64,000 nucleotides of DNA from Callipepla californica brunnescens. Its lineage: Eukaryota > Chordata > Aves > Galliformes > Odontophoridae. The stretch spans positions 36,337,502 through 36,401,501 of the forward strand of contig JALIRH010000004.1 of NCBI GenBank assembly GCA_023055505.1, written 5' to 3'. The notes beneath the pieces were generated by a model. The model searched no databases and was not told the DNA's origin. It worked only from the letters and a program-made list of their open reading frames with translations. Below, in pieces: positions 11,551 through 25,200 of this stretch (within the stretch, counting starts at the first letter, position 1; every line of letters starts with the position of its first letter). The translations under genes and the position numbers were made by a program.

Positions 11551-14500
11551 CCTTCACTCCCTGCATGATGTTCTGATATTTGATCAGACGGTTAATTATC
11601 TTAAAAGCAGATCAAAGCCTTAAAATCTCTTCATCCTGCAGTTGTGCCACTCTGAGGGAGAAGATAACCTAAAGTGGATGTACTTAAACCTATACTTTGT
11701 ACTTAAACGAAATACTTTTCCACAAACACCTGCCTCTCAGATTATTGATTATAGATAATTCTCCAGGTGCTCCAAACTACTTTATGAAGAACAGTAACAC
11801 AAGAGAGTGACAGAGTAACAGCGCTTCAGTTATGAAATGAAGCAGCTCCATAGATCACTGTAGATTAAAGCTGCTTGATAAAACTGTTTGCAACAACATG
11901 TTTTATAAGGAAATATCTATAAAGTGCATATAACTAATTTTTGACAAAATCATACAGTAAATGCACAGGTTGCCTAAAAGATAAGGAACCTGTCCTGACC
12001 CCTACATCTGTTCTCCATCACAGCTAAATCATCTTCCCATAAACTTACTGAACTTTTGTCAGTCATGAGCTACATTAGCACTAAGGAGTTAATAAAGATC
12101 AAAGTAACTGTCCTAAGAATTCCAGAGATATAGGCACATAAATTGCCTAATTTGAAGAGGATTTGAGTATCTTTTTCAGTATGTAGTGATCACACTCTGT
12201 AAATAAATGTAAGTGGAAGAACTATTTGAAAAGGATTAACCTCCCAAATCTATGTAACTGAGAATCTGAATCATTCACCCTTGAAGCAGAGTTTTGATGA
12301 AGCCTCAAGCTTCCATTACAAGGGGTTTATTTTCCCTCTACTTGGCTCTTATACTTCTGTGGCTGTTTCGCACAACACAATGTATAGAAACAGAGCTCAG
12401 ACTTCATTTTCAACATCATCCCTTAATCCTTCTGAAGTCTATTGTGGTTATCACTTCATCAGGAAGCCGGAGAGAATGACTGGGCTGGAGAAATTGTATT
12501 TACAATCTTCTTGAAGAAGCAGCACCGTGTGTATCAATAATAAATCAACAGGCAAAGCTCTGCCTATTTCTGTGAAAATGGGAAACTTGTGAGCCATTTA
12601 ATGTGATCTTAAAATATCAGTCTTTCCTTTCTGTACAAAGCATACTGTATGACTTTTGGCAACTGGTTAGGCCCTCATCTGTACTTGTCCTGTTCATAGA
12701 GTGGTATCCCAAAAATACATGACATGAGGTAGCCATATTCTTTTCGATACTAGTGTAGGCTGTATTGCAGAGCACAGTGCTCTGCTCTAATAGAGAAACC
12801 AGAAATCTGTGTATTGGTTCTCACAATGGCATTCTCTGTACCTGCTAGTTATCAAATTTGCTGACATAAAAGTCTTCCCATACTGAAGTGGCAGCAACAC
12901 ACCTACTGACTGTACAGCAGTCAGTTGTGACAAAAACTACAGCAATAAAAAACCTAAGCAATAACAGCATAATTTGCTATTTCATCAGGCACAGAATTAT
13001 ACCCTAGATGTTTGTATTTACTAAAAACTAAAGTCTCCATTTCTCTGATTTACTTCACTTTCCTTTTGTCTTTCCTCCACTGTTTTATAGGATAGTCAGG
13101 TGGTTGACTGAGTTGGAAGTAGTTTCATGACACACATCTACCAAAAGTTAATCCATTTTTCAGTTACTTTAGTTTCTTTTTTACTTGTCAAACAAATGCG
13201 TTTCTTCAAGCCTTTCTTCTTTTTGGTTGTTTGTTTGTTCCCAAATAAAGACATTTCTATACATATTCTGATCCTGACATGTATCAGCACAAAACAAGAA
13301 GTCCCTTAATCCCCACAGATGCAAGTTATATTTTAACACAGGACTCATATCTTTTTCCATGGTAGTTCAAATTGAGGACTAATGAGTAGCTGTTATGTAG
13401 AATTTAATTAAGATTATCTGACTTTAATCCACAAGATACAGAGAGGTAAAAAGAGAGAAAAATATCCTTAATTTAAAAGACATTATCTTGTACATTTTAC
13501 ACAGGTTAAATACCTTCTAATGCACACCTGGTACTTTGCTGCAAAGTGATATGGTATTTTCTTAGGATGATTTGCATTCATTCACCATTCAGCTCTCATT
13601 TTTCAGTGAACCATAGGAATCCACTCTAGCACGTGGCCTTCCTTCAGTGCAAATTCTCTAGCATTTCTATAGTGTGGAATTTATTTATTCTACTCATTTT
13701 CCTCAGTAACCTCTAGGGTTTTGCGAACTGCTTACCTTCTGGTTGCCATTCCTAGCCTTAATCTTCTCTGGACAATAAACAGCCTGTCTCAGGAATGCAA
13801 AATATACATTACTGCACTTCTTCTGAAGTTATTAACTCTACCATCAAATGGAAGTTTCAGTACAGTGCCTTTCCAGAAGTAATACTATACTATTGCTGAC
13901 TCCATTGTACACACTCATTTACACTATGCAGGCATAATTGCTCAGTGAGAGTGACCTCAGAGATTTCTATTATGACATTTCATTTTGTTTTAGAAATGTA
14001 TCTTTCCTCGTACAAAACACAGAACTTCAGACAGTAGTCCTTGGTCAGCCTGTGAATCTGAATTACAGCCTTTCCCTAAGCTCTCTTGTAGATGCCTCAT
14101 CATTGCCTGCTGATGTTACCTGCTCCAGGGCCTCAGTGAATCCCACGTGAACACTGAAGTACTGTGACTTTTTCCCAGAAAGCACAAATACCCAACACAG
14201 GTCACAGCTAGTAATACAGTACATGAAGAAGAGAATTCTGTCAGTGGGATCCTGTCCAGTATGACTCACAGGAAGAAAATCACAGAAATGATTGATAAGT
14301 TGCATTTCCAGAGCTGGAGATTTCTTTTTGATATTGTTGAGGTGTTTAATATAACAATTTGCAAGAAATCTAAGAAATATATCTGAAGTACCTTGACCTA
14401 ATGAAAGGCTTGCAGAATAATGGCATGGAATGTCTCATTGGTTACAACATCGTCAGAGATTTATTTTTAGCAGGAGCAGAACAGCATAAGAAAATACTTA

Positions 14501-17500
14501 GTGCAGCTGACTTGATTAGTATGATGTTGGGTAGATACAACAGCATTCATCGTAAAATCAGAACAGTCTGATGCCTCTATGAGAAGACCCTTACAGTATG
14601 GATTTAGAGCTCTGAACTTAGACTGAAGCCATTATTTTTGAGTTCTGTAGCTCACAGAAGGAGTACTGAATCCAGAGGTGACAAAATTTCTCATCTCAAT
14701 TACCACTAATTTTACAGAACTGGCGTATATGAATATTCTGCATTTAATAAAATGCATAAGCGGTGCTGAAAACCTCTTCCAGGGAATGCGCAAGGCTTGG
14801 CACAGTTTTTAATGTTTTCTCTTCTGTAGTGATTGACTAAGTCTGCTGTTACAGAGAAAAATACTATTCAGAAAATGGACAGGTTTTTCTGATCCTTCTT
14901 CTAAATGAATTCGCTGCTTGCTAAGGAGTTTGACCCTGAGGTTCACATATCCTAGGCTGCTCTACTTTTGTTTCCAGAAATTTTCTGTGTGATGCTGAAC
15001 TCACTTCATAGACCATGTTCTTCAGAGGCTGCATGAGAATTTGGACATGAGAATTTGGTCCCTCTATTTTAAAAAGTATTTGTTTGACACTTTTTTTCCA
15101 TCTTATTACATTTTTAAGATGAAAACTTAAAACTGAAAACTTATAGAATATTGTGGGAGGAAAATATCAGAACAAAATAAGTTTTCCTTTAAGACTGATG
15201 AAGGTTAAATGCTTCAGTGCTTTGAGAATTTCTTTTTTCCCCTCACAACTATTAACCAGATATAACTGAAATTCACAAATAATTTTAAGTGAAACTGAAA
15301 TTTGCTACTTGTATCTGAAATTTTGTCTAGATCTAGTTATGTAATTATTCAGAAAATGCCTAACAATATAGATGTAGAAAATTATTACATATAAGATGAT
15401 ATTTCTTGTGGAATATTAGCCCGGTTACTCACACTATTTTGGACATATATCACCTCTCTATTTAGCAGTTTTAGCATCTGCACACATCTGCTGCAGGAAC
15501 AATTCAAGATGGGAAAGAAGTCCCTAATGCCAACTGTGAAAATTTTTTCACTCTCATGCATATGTAACAATGAACCTGGGACTCTGCTACAAAAACTGCT
15601 GTATTAGAATCTGGCATGGTGTGGGAGCTAGAGTTAGGCAAATTTATGTTGGAAATAATTCATAATTAACTACTGAAACAATGTGTCTTGGATGAAGGCC
15701 AGTTGTCTTCTGAAAATCAACTAGGGTTGAAATCATGGCTGAATACTTCAAGGAGAATGTGTTTGAATACATCATTTAGCCTGAGTTGTTAGTACTCTGA
15801 GTACATACTTTGTTGAGGTTTTTAGGTCTTTTATTAGCTCTTTTTCTATGCTTCCACCCCCTTCATGGCTCTCCTGCTGTGTGGATTATTATCTTTGAGG
15901 TTTCCTACATGACTTATGTCAGCCATATCTTTTATATGAAATTCTATTCCCTCAAAAACAGGAATTATTAATGAATACTGATCAACTAAAATGAAGTTTC
16001 AAATTAGATGATTTTCAGTATAAAAGAAGAAAATATTTGCTAAAATGAAGCCTACTGTAAGTTAGAACAATGTGTAACGGGTTGAGATTTTAAGCGCTAT
16101 AAAGTTGTCAGCATGAACTTCAGTGAAACAAAGCATACACATTCCAATTTCTCACATTTCTTTGACTTTGGTACTGCACTAAAAACCATTAACAGTTGCT
16201 TTTCAAAGGAATCAAATAGAACTATTTTTTCTTAAACCCTTTTATTGTTCCTAAATATAAATGGGAAAAGAGCTCCCCAGTCACACTACCTTAAAACTGT
16301 CAAATGTGAAGTTTATTTTCACATAGTTAACTTGAACTGGTCAGTTTAAAGAAGCTTTACACATGTAGAAAGTTTAAAAAGTTGTTTGTTAAATGCTTCA
16401 GTTATAATTCATTTTAAAATCCTATTAAGTTTGGTTACACAAGACTGCATTTAATATACTTAAAGATGCAGTACTCCTTAGCTGTGACATATTTATGGGC
16501 TGCACATTAAAAAGTTTATAAAATAAGGCAGTATATTCTCAGTGTCAAACCACTCTCAATGAAGACAATTATTCAGACTGTCTGTTTGTAATTAGGTATG
16601 AAATAATTTATGATTATAAAGATAAGTGAGCTTTTTTTTTTTAGAATACACTATTTTCTTACAGAAAGCTTTCCAAAAATATAACCAGACCTCATAAATT
16701 ACTCACCTTAGACTTAGGCAGATTTCTTGAGGAATTAATAAACATATGGATTCAATCTCGACAGCATGTGTCAAAAATCGTGAATAAGATAAACTTGAAA
16801 ATAAATCTGGGACTGTGAATTGATCATTTGAACCCTTTAGAAATGCAATGAGAAGGGAAAGGCAAGAGAACCTCAAAAGATTAATCTTAGATAAGGAATC
16901 AAAGGTTGATGTTTATCTGGTTATATAGCCAGTTTTATCTGCTAGTCTGGAAACTGAGCTGGAAATGTTGTATGACTCTCATCATATTTCTAATGAAATT
17001 TCACATGCTGTGTGTTACGATATTATAAACTTTGGTGACAACAAAAATGTGTTTAGTGAAAGGTTTTATTTTAACTGTAAAAAAAGAAAGAAAGAAAGAA
17101 AGAAAGAAAGGAAGGAAGAAAGAAAGGAAGGAAGAAAGAAAATTAAAGAAATAGGCAGCTTAAGAATCTGTAGTTTATTCAGTGCTTGCTCTATTTTGCC
17201 CTTCTCCATATCCACAGAAAAACTCAATCAAGGATGCTTTTAGCTATGCTTCACATCCAATCACAGGCCAAGGAGACTGAACCATTATTTCAGCTTCTGA
17301 GCTTTACCAGTTATTACCTCTAAAAAAGTGTTTCTTGTTACTCAAAAAATGGCTAGAATTAAAGGTATTAGAATTACCATACTGGAAAAAGGTCACCTCT
17401 GACACTGAAATAAGTTTCAGAAATTTTACTCAAAACTGAAAGCTTTTATTTTTGTTTTTGTTTTTTTTCCTATAACATTACTAGTTTCAAAAAAGAGAAT

Positions 17501-18814
17501 GTGCCTTGCCAACCACAACAGTAGTATTCCTGCTTCATTCTCATAATCTTATTCCCATAGGCAGCTCAAAACTTCATCCTGAAATGATGGCATATTTCAT
17601 GATGATGTCCAAATCTGGCAGATAAGAGCATTTATATGCTAATAACAGCAATATGGGTAACTCTAGAATTTCACCATCTGTGGTGAAGCTTTTAATCGCA
17701 ATGAGCCTTATGGGCCTAATATATCTACTTCTCCCCAAAAAATCATAATACCTTCATAGGTGTTCCAAAAAGTACTTCCTTTAAATCAACTATTAGGGCT
17801 CTGTAAGATATGAAATGATGGGCAATGAGATTATTTGGTACCTCAGAGAATTGAGTTACTAATATGGTGTGGGCTATGCTTAACTTCTTCAAACCACTAG
17901 AGAAAATGAAAGCTGTGTGATGGTGACAAGTTGCTGCTTGGGAAAAAGGAGAATCAAATGTACTCTAGGAAGCCACTAAATCCTCTTTCCAGAGGAAGCA
18001 CTAGTTCACAGTTCACAATTTGAATTTATACTGACTTTAAAGGAAGGAAACTCTGCTTAACACTAGCCATGCTGCCTGTAAAATCTGCTTGGCCTGTTTA
18101 TTGCAGCAACCATTAGGAGTGTGCTTTTTTATAGTTGACAGCATTGTGTGTCCAGGTGGTCTCACTGTTTCAATTATATGTTCAGTTAGGTCCCATCTGG
18201 AACAGAAACTTACTTGCATTTCTGCCACAATGCTGTTGAAGTCTAATTTAACAGCACAATAGCAATTCAAGCTTACTACAATCAGGGTTGAGGACAATGG
18301 TTTGTGGGGAGAGGGAAAGATACTGAATCTGTGTTTACATCATCTACTATAAATAACAAACTTTATAAATTTACATGCCATCCCACCTGTCTTTATTAAC
18401 TGACTAGGGATGATGTGTCCAGCACTCCCATGTAAAGGTGCAAATTGGATATCTCACCAATGGAGGTGCCCTAGCTGTCTTCAGTTTTAGTGTAAGGCCT
18501 TCAGTTTCATACACTCGCTCACACATTTTATTTGATTTAATAGCTTCATTTCCAGTTATATTGTTTTATTTTGCATTCTGATATCTTATTCAGTATATCA
18601 GCTTTCTTCCTCAGGCTGTTGCCACCATTTTGTTTTTAGGCCCATCTCCCTACCCTCTCTCTTTTCCCCCCTTCTCCTTTCATTGAGTGTGGGCCTGTGG
18701 GTCCTCCACCCTAGTAGTCACAGAACTGGGCCAAAATGGCCTGTAAACCATTGACAACATGGAAGTACGGAGGAAAATAACTATTTCGTTAGTAAACAAT
18801 TTCATAGGAGCCAA
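11551..18814. other. AT-rich non-coding DNA, no gene seen
   Basis: About 7 kb of single-copy-looking sequence with only short open stretches. Contents of note are a CAGAGCAC/GTGCTCTG inverted repeat at 12768-12784, the purine microsatellite at 17078-17141 and a pyrimidine-rich run near 18640-18680. The open stretch at 13938-14150 shows no domain. Confidence 0.55.
17078..17141. repeat. AAAG/GGAA purine microsatellite
   Basis: About 64 bp of pure purine on the plus strand, starting as tandem AAAG and shading into GGAA/AGAA units. It produces the lysine-rich ERKKERKEERK segment of the open frame at 16965-17243, which is therefore not evidence for a protein. Polypurine mirror tracts of this type can form triplex DNA. 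Confidence 0.93.
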
Positions 18815-18857
18815 AGTGACTCTAAAATTCTTTTCCAACTTTTAAGACTATAGACTT
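18815..18857 (+). repeat. Possible old CR1 3' end
   Basis: The segment GTGACTCTAAAATTC followed by TTTTCCAACTTTTAAGACTA resembles the last bases of a plus-strand CR1 (consensus sense: gatctctaaggtcttttccaacct...). The match is short and no upstream CR1 sequence is evident, so it may be coincidence. Confidence 0.25.
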
Positions 18858-19849
18858 CAGATTCGGTTTTCTTCCTTGTTTAATAATGTACATATGGCAT
18901 CAAGTTTGTCACTAAAATAATTATCAGCATTGCATATATTCTTTCTAACAAATTCTGCTTAAATACTTGCCACTTCAAAGAAGTGGGTTTTTTTTAGATG
19001 ACAAAATTTTGCCAATATTAAGTGTTAAATTATTTCACATACATCAGTGATTAATAAATAAAACATATGCTTCATTCCATGGATGATCTTGACTCTCTCC
19101 ATACCTAGAACTGAATAAATGTCACAAGCAAAAATGCACATTAAGACTTCCTTTCCGAGTCCAACTGCAGATTTCTGGGAAACTTTGGTGAACATTCCTC
19201 CTTTAGAAGTAAATCCAATATTCCTAAGAAGTTTTCAATGTACATAGACATATCCAAGTTGTTTACATGTTGGTATTTAAGCAGGATTTCTAACCTGATC
19301 TAACCAGGCAACAATTCTATTTTGAGGAACAGGTTAGAATACACATCTCCTGAAATCCCTTCAAATCTAAACTGTCCTGTGATATGATCACTGATCATTT
19401 GCCTTTTAGACAGTCATCACTTACACTTCAACCAATTACAACAATTTTTTCAACTTGCCCTCTGTTTGCTCTAGAGGAGGTGAGACAAATGGTTCACAAG
19501 TTCAGGCAGTTGCCATGAGGAAGCCATGGAAGGGTGGCTCAATCTCAGAGTAAAGCAGGCTCTTGCATGGGTTGCCAAAGTGGTTTAAAAGAACTCTAAG
19601 TACAGTACAAAACATTTTTGCAGACTTTATTCACTCACACAACTATCCATTGAGTTACTGAAACAGACCTATTTCATCACTACAGTGTTTGCCATTGTAA
19701 CAGTAGTCACTGTAGCACCTTTAATTTTCTTTGCAACACTCTCACCTCTGTAGCAGCTCCTCTTCCTGACCAAAGGAGTTTACTTAAATGGCCTTTAATA
19801 AGGCTGTAGATATTTTTGTTGTTGCTGCCGTTTTTTACTTTAAACAAAA

Positions 19850-19942
19850 CAAGCCTAGGGGCATGGTTTAGTAGGTATGGTGAAGTTTCACAGTGGAATG
19901 ATTTTAGAAGTCTTCTCCCCCCATCTCTAATGATTCTGTGAT
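19850..19942 (+). repeat. CR1 3'-end fragment, plus strand
   Basis: Ordered matches to the sense CR1 tail are visible: CCTAGGGGCATGGTTTAGT, then TATGGTG, then GATTTTAGAAGTCTTCTCC, then ATGATTCTGTGATT. These correspond to the GGGACATGGTTTAGTGG ... GATCTTAGAGGTCTTTTCC ... ATGATTCTATG order of bird CR1 3' UTRs. It is about 93 bp, diverged and without coding sequence, so an old heavily 5'-truncated copy. Confidence 0.7.
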
Positions 19943-22127
19943 TTAATCTTATTGAAAGTTTACTAAAAGTTTCTAATTTGAAAACAAAAAGTCAGTTTGA
20001 AAAAACAAATGTTGTCAAAGAGAAAAGGGTGATTTTTAATCCGAAACATTCATTTAAAAATGAAATTTGAAAGCAACACCCCAGCAGTATTCAAATTTAT
20101 CTTCAAAGGCCTCAAATAACTGCCTGTATCCACAGAGTATTTTGGATTTGCTTTAAAAGTACCTTATACCTGTGACATAAATTTCAGTAAGAACAGTTCA
20201 GTGTTGCTTGTACAATGCTACGACCACACAAAAATTAAAATAAGCAAAAAAAACCTCCACCAACTGCTTTTTAATTCATGAAGCAAATGATGCCTATCCT
20301 CTAATTAAATTTCCAAAGAGCATCACAGACAAAATGTCGAGAGTTCATCACTTTCATTTCACAGGTACTAATTCCAGTCTCTTCTAAGAAAGATGATATG
20401 CAGTGGAGAATGTTTAAACCTTGACTGGAATTTTCTGAGGCAAAACAGAAAACTCTCATGTATTCATCAGTTTCTCTTTTTCCATTAAAATCTGTTGAAG
20501 ATTCAACACTGTTTATTTACAACTGTAATCAGAAGAACAAAGTGTTAGTACTTCTTTTCTGAAGATAACAAGGAACACTAAAAACTGACTCATGCTTCTT
20601 GAACCAGCCACCTCCTAAATACAGCCATTCTTCTCATGGCCAGTCTGAAGATCGCGTCTGGAGCATGAAGGTGCAGCTCCCACCTAACTACAGTTCCTCA
20701 CAGCAAAAGCAGCATTGAGTGCCTTGTGTCTGGCCAAATTTTGAACCAGAACACAGCTGCCTTGTTTGAAGGGCTTCTACTCCATGAATCCCACCAAATG
20801 TGAACAGAAATTAGCCTCTTCTAAATACCAAGCCACCATCCTCTAACTCCAGCCTCTAAGGCTTTCAGCTGCCACAGGAATAGCAGAGAGAACGACACAC
20901 AGCAGATCTTCAGCAAGTCATTAATAAGATTACAGAAGATACTCACATATTAGAGTGATGTAAGGTCTACAGACTTCTATATCATACATAGTAAGAAAAA
21001 AAAAACAACACCTTGCTAGATGCCCTAGACAATTTTTTATCCTTATAACAGCCAAAAATGTTCATATAGCATGAGTGAGAATTTGAACTTCTTGCATGCT
21101 GTTACTTGGAGGGTCACTGCACTTTACATCAGGCAACAACTATATAGTATACATAGTTAAACTCTGGTTATTCTTATTAAATAACTTGCTAGCAGTCAAT
21201 GAGAATTTAAATTAAAATCCTCTGCTGTTTAAATGCATAATTAGAAAACTTAATTTGAACCATTATTTTACAAGATCAAAACCACTAAAATAAAATTACT
21301 CCTTATTGTCTTAAGGAGATAAATACACGAAAAAGAAAAAGAAAAAAGATAAAAGCTCAGAATAAACCAGTCAATTTACTTTTATCTTCTTTTCTCCTCT
21401 GACAGAAGGCATTTCACTGGCAGTATTAGAAATGAATTGAGTTTGCCATAGTCCACAGCTGGCTTTGTTTTATTTGTCCTTTTTGATGTATTTTAGCCAG
21501 TATGAGCATTTGTTCTAAATTGCTTTTTGATATAATGTTCTTGTGACTGAATTCCTGTGTAACTAAATGATCACAAAGATACATCACGGCAAAACACTAA
21601 CAAAGGTGAAGAGATGAATTTTGTCAGATGTCAGTGCATTTGCTTAAAAACCATTCTTCCCTCTTCATTTTCACATGTATGGCCTGCAACTTAACTGTAT
21701 TTAAACCAACTATAATGCAGCAGAAATAGATATTTGTTTCTATTATTTCCTTTTTCAAAATATGAAAATGCCCTCAAAGTCCTGTTTCCCTCAGGAACCC
21801 CCCTCCACAGCTTCTGCTTTTCTATAGGCAACTTCTTCTGTCTGAGGAAGCTTTTCTTTTCATACTGCAGTTATACTACAGTCTTACATATCACTTCATC
21901 CCTTCAGTGACCATTCCTTTGATTTAATGGAATTTATCCTAAGCACAGGTTACCTAAGGATACCTCATGCAGAAGCACAGCATCAAAATGAACATGACTC
22001 AGATATAATACATATCTTATCCATAAAATACAGTAATAGTCCTGAAGATTCACATGTTTCAATGGAAAACTTTTGTACAGAATGTTTTTCCAGCCCATGC
22101 ATCTACCTAGCAGAAGGCTCACTCAGA
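19943..22127. other. Non-coding DNA, no gene seen
   Basis: No sustained coding frame. The stretch 20600-20900 is somewhat less AT-rich than its surroundings but shows no open frame or repeat that I recognise. Overlapping plus and minus open stretches at 21927-22142 are short and lack features. Confidence 0.5.
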
Positions 22128-22278
22128 ATTGTAGAACTGTAGAATCACTAAAGTTAAAAAAAAAACACGCAGATCCTCTAGTCCAACTATCAATCCATCA
22201 CCACCATACCACAAAACCACATCACTCAATGCAAAATCTACTCTTCATTTGAAAACCTCCAGGGTGAAGACATGCTCC
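22128..22278 (-). repeat. CR1 3'-end fragment, minus strand, old
   Basis: On the plus strand it starts with GAATTGTAGAACTGTAGAATCAC and an A-rich segment, then GATCCTCTAGTCCAACTATCAA, then CCACCATACCACAAAACCA, then GAAAACCTCCAGGGTGAAGACA. The same order occurs in antisense CR1 tails of the subfamily reading GTCCAACCATTAACC ... CACCATGTCCACTAAACCA ... TACCTCCAGGGATGGTGA. Divergence is high. No open frame remains. Confidence 0.72.
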
Positions 22279-25200
22279 GATCTAGCCAAGCACTGTGGCC
22301 TGAAAGATCTTTAAGGGAGTTTTGAAAGCCCCAGATGATTAATTACAGCTATTGTGCAGGCAAAAGAAAACTGGAGGAGAAAGCTAGCAAAAGGTAGAGA
22401 AATAGAATGATGCAGAAGAAAGAAGATCTTTGACACAGATGATTGAGAGTAAGCCTAACAACATCAGGGTACCTACTTTATTCCAAGAGTTACGTAAAAT
22501 AATATGTATTACTTCCTTTTTTTGCCCCCCGAAAACACTGGTATTTATTTTCTTCAAATAATCATAAATAATAATGATTCCAGCAATGCGAAAGCTGGAA
22601 AGATTTGACATAAAACTCCCCACTTTTAAGCGAATAAACTTGAAATGTTAGAATAGAAATAGTTCTACATAATTATCTGAAGTGCACACTTCTGCTTCAG
22701 TATAGAGGATTTTAACAATACCACAGTAAATCCCTAATAACTTCTGCTTGTGTGGATTTGTAGTTGTACAAACAGAACCAAAAAGAGAGCAGCCATGCCT
22801 CAAGTGCATGGATGTCACAGATTATCTTGTTCTAGCGATAGATATGTCAGACCTGACATTGCCTTTTGTCAAACCAAGGCTTAGGGAAAGGTTTGAATCC
22901 TTACTACACTTCATCTTTTTAATTCTGCAGATGATCAACATTTTCAGCATCTTATTGTGAAATTCCAAACCTGAGAGCATTGTTTTTTTTCTAGGAAAAA
23001 TTGTACTGGATGATAACATTTCAAGCCCAAGAACTATGGAGCTGGCAGAAAAAAAAATTGTTCCAGCATCAGCTATTTATTCATATTTTTAGAGATTGCA
23101 GCCCTTAGGAACTGCAGTTTTGTGCTTAACCTATCAGAAGCCCACATCTGAATGAAAACAGGATGGAATCAACCAAACTGCAGGAAAGAAGAGCCAGATT
23201 TTCCTTTGTTTTAAAACAGTTTTTGGTGATCTATATTGATATATAGCAGATTATGGTTTGACTTCAGCACTTTTAAAAAAAGAAAAATCTGTATTCCGAG
23301 TCTCTGGTTCCACTCTGTGGTGACATAATACTATTTAAGGATCATATTTGTAAGTTTTCTGCTATTGCCTTTGGTAACAATTTGTATGTAAAAATGAGAA
23401 ATCTACTGGGTTCCTTATTGAAGGAAAACTCCACCTCCCAAACAGCACACAGAAACTTAGGCCACGCTTCTGGGCCTTCATGTCCCTGAGGTTACAGCTG
23501 GGAAGTTTGCCGCAGTTAAACACAAGTTTCATTGTGGTTTATGGTAAATCAACACCTCCATCCAATAAAATGTGTGGAAGAAAGTGACTGTGTTTTTCAG
23601 CACAATTTTTCATTCTAGCTGATAATCTAAGTCACCAAGCTCAGTCATTTTATAAGTAACATTTCTGTTGTACAGCTTTTCCTTTCAACACAGCTAAACC
23701 ATCTGTCCAAACTCTCATCAAGAACCATCATAATTTTTTGCCTTGTTAAAGACAGTTTTTCTTCCCTTAACTGCACACAGAAGTCTAACACAAGCGTTTC
23801 TTCAGATATGCAATTTCTGTTTGGTCATTTTTTCTACTAATCTTCCTTAATCTAGACTTACATGCCATCTCAGTCAATTTCTTCACTGTTTTCTCTTTCT
23901 GGATGCACACCAGTCCATGCCCAGCCTGTCAACATTTTTAAATGTTTATCAGTACACACAGTTTGTTTCTCTTCCACACACCCCTCTCAGATCAAGCAGA
24001 ATGTACCTACCTTTGGAAAAAAAAAAAAAATAAAAGAGAGCATTCTTCAAAAGTTTCAGCATTTACTGTTACACTTTGGATCAACAAAGAAAGAGGTTTT
24101 TTAAAAATCATGAATTTATTAAATGAACTGGCTTTTTGGATTTCTCTCCTATGTGATACTAAAGACAGATTGTTTGACCTTTCTATTTTTTATGTTTTTA
24201 ATACATAATTTCCTTTTCTGATCCCCCTGCAAAATTAAGTCGTCCAAAAAGTTGTACAAAAATAACATTTTTAAGTAAAGACTACTCTACTTTTTTTAGA
24301 ATGTCAGCTGTGATTTTGAGAATCATATTTCCTTATATGTTTGTGTCTCTTAAACACAGAGAAAACAAAAGAAAAAAAGGAGAACTGAACTCCCAAACTG
24401 GCAACTGATGCTAATTTTATAGCATACTTTGTGCCTCCACTCTCTAAGGCAGATTAGCACAAATTAAATTTTGCACTAGCTTTGCAAAGCTGTGACTGCT
24501 CCATTTGATTCTAGGGGATTTGATTAATATGAATTATTTATTTGCTGCACGAGTAATACCAAACTAGTTGATTGCACTTTTGATTGAGTTACAGTAAATT
24601 TGTTTGAGTATATGAAGCCAGTGTTATTATTCTCATATTAAGGCTAAATAAATGCGCCCTTTCATTAGGAAATGTTTTGTATGGTCTTTCATTTGTATCA
24701 TGTTATTAAAAATTTTTCTTTGGATACAATGAAATTTAGCTAAAGGGGAAAAAATAGTTTGCTGAGCACCAATGCTTCAATTAATTAAATTCTGTTTCTG
24801 TAAATAGCCTTAAGAGAAAGAATCAAACTATTATGTTTTGTAGATGAATGATCAGCAAATGCTCAAACTCATCTATCATGGTCTAGTTTGGTAACCTGAC
24901 AAGAAAAACAAAGCCAGCATTTTCTGAATTCATAAAAAAGTTTGAATTGCAGTTTACATAAAATCCACATTTAATCACAGTGGAACCAGTGCAGAGACTG
25001 AATCTCTTCTGTTTGTCAGTAAAGGGCTTATCATCTGTCCTTCACAGACATAAAAGGTTAATACAGTGTATACATGTTTTCATGTCATCTAACCCCTAGA
25101 TTGATCATGTCCTCAATTTAATGTAGTGGACCAACATTTCTGCGGTCAGAATATTTCATGAGGAACATATTATTCCAAGGGTTTAAGTGTTCACTCTGTT

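Noticed and set aside
11192..11566. 124-codon minus-strand open frame with a polyproline run
   Set aside because: The proline run is the G28 homopolymer read on the other strand. Its frame depends on the exact G count. Only the short ATG-to-donor part is kept as a low-confidence exon idea.
16965..17243. 92-codon plus-strand frame with a lysine/glutamate-rich centre
   Set aside because: The charged centre is the AAAG/GGAA microsatellite. The rest has no domain.
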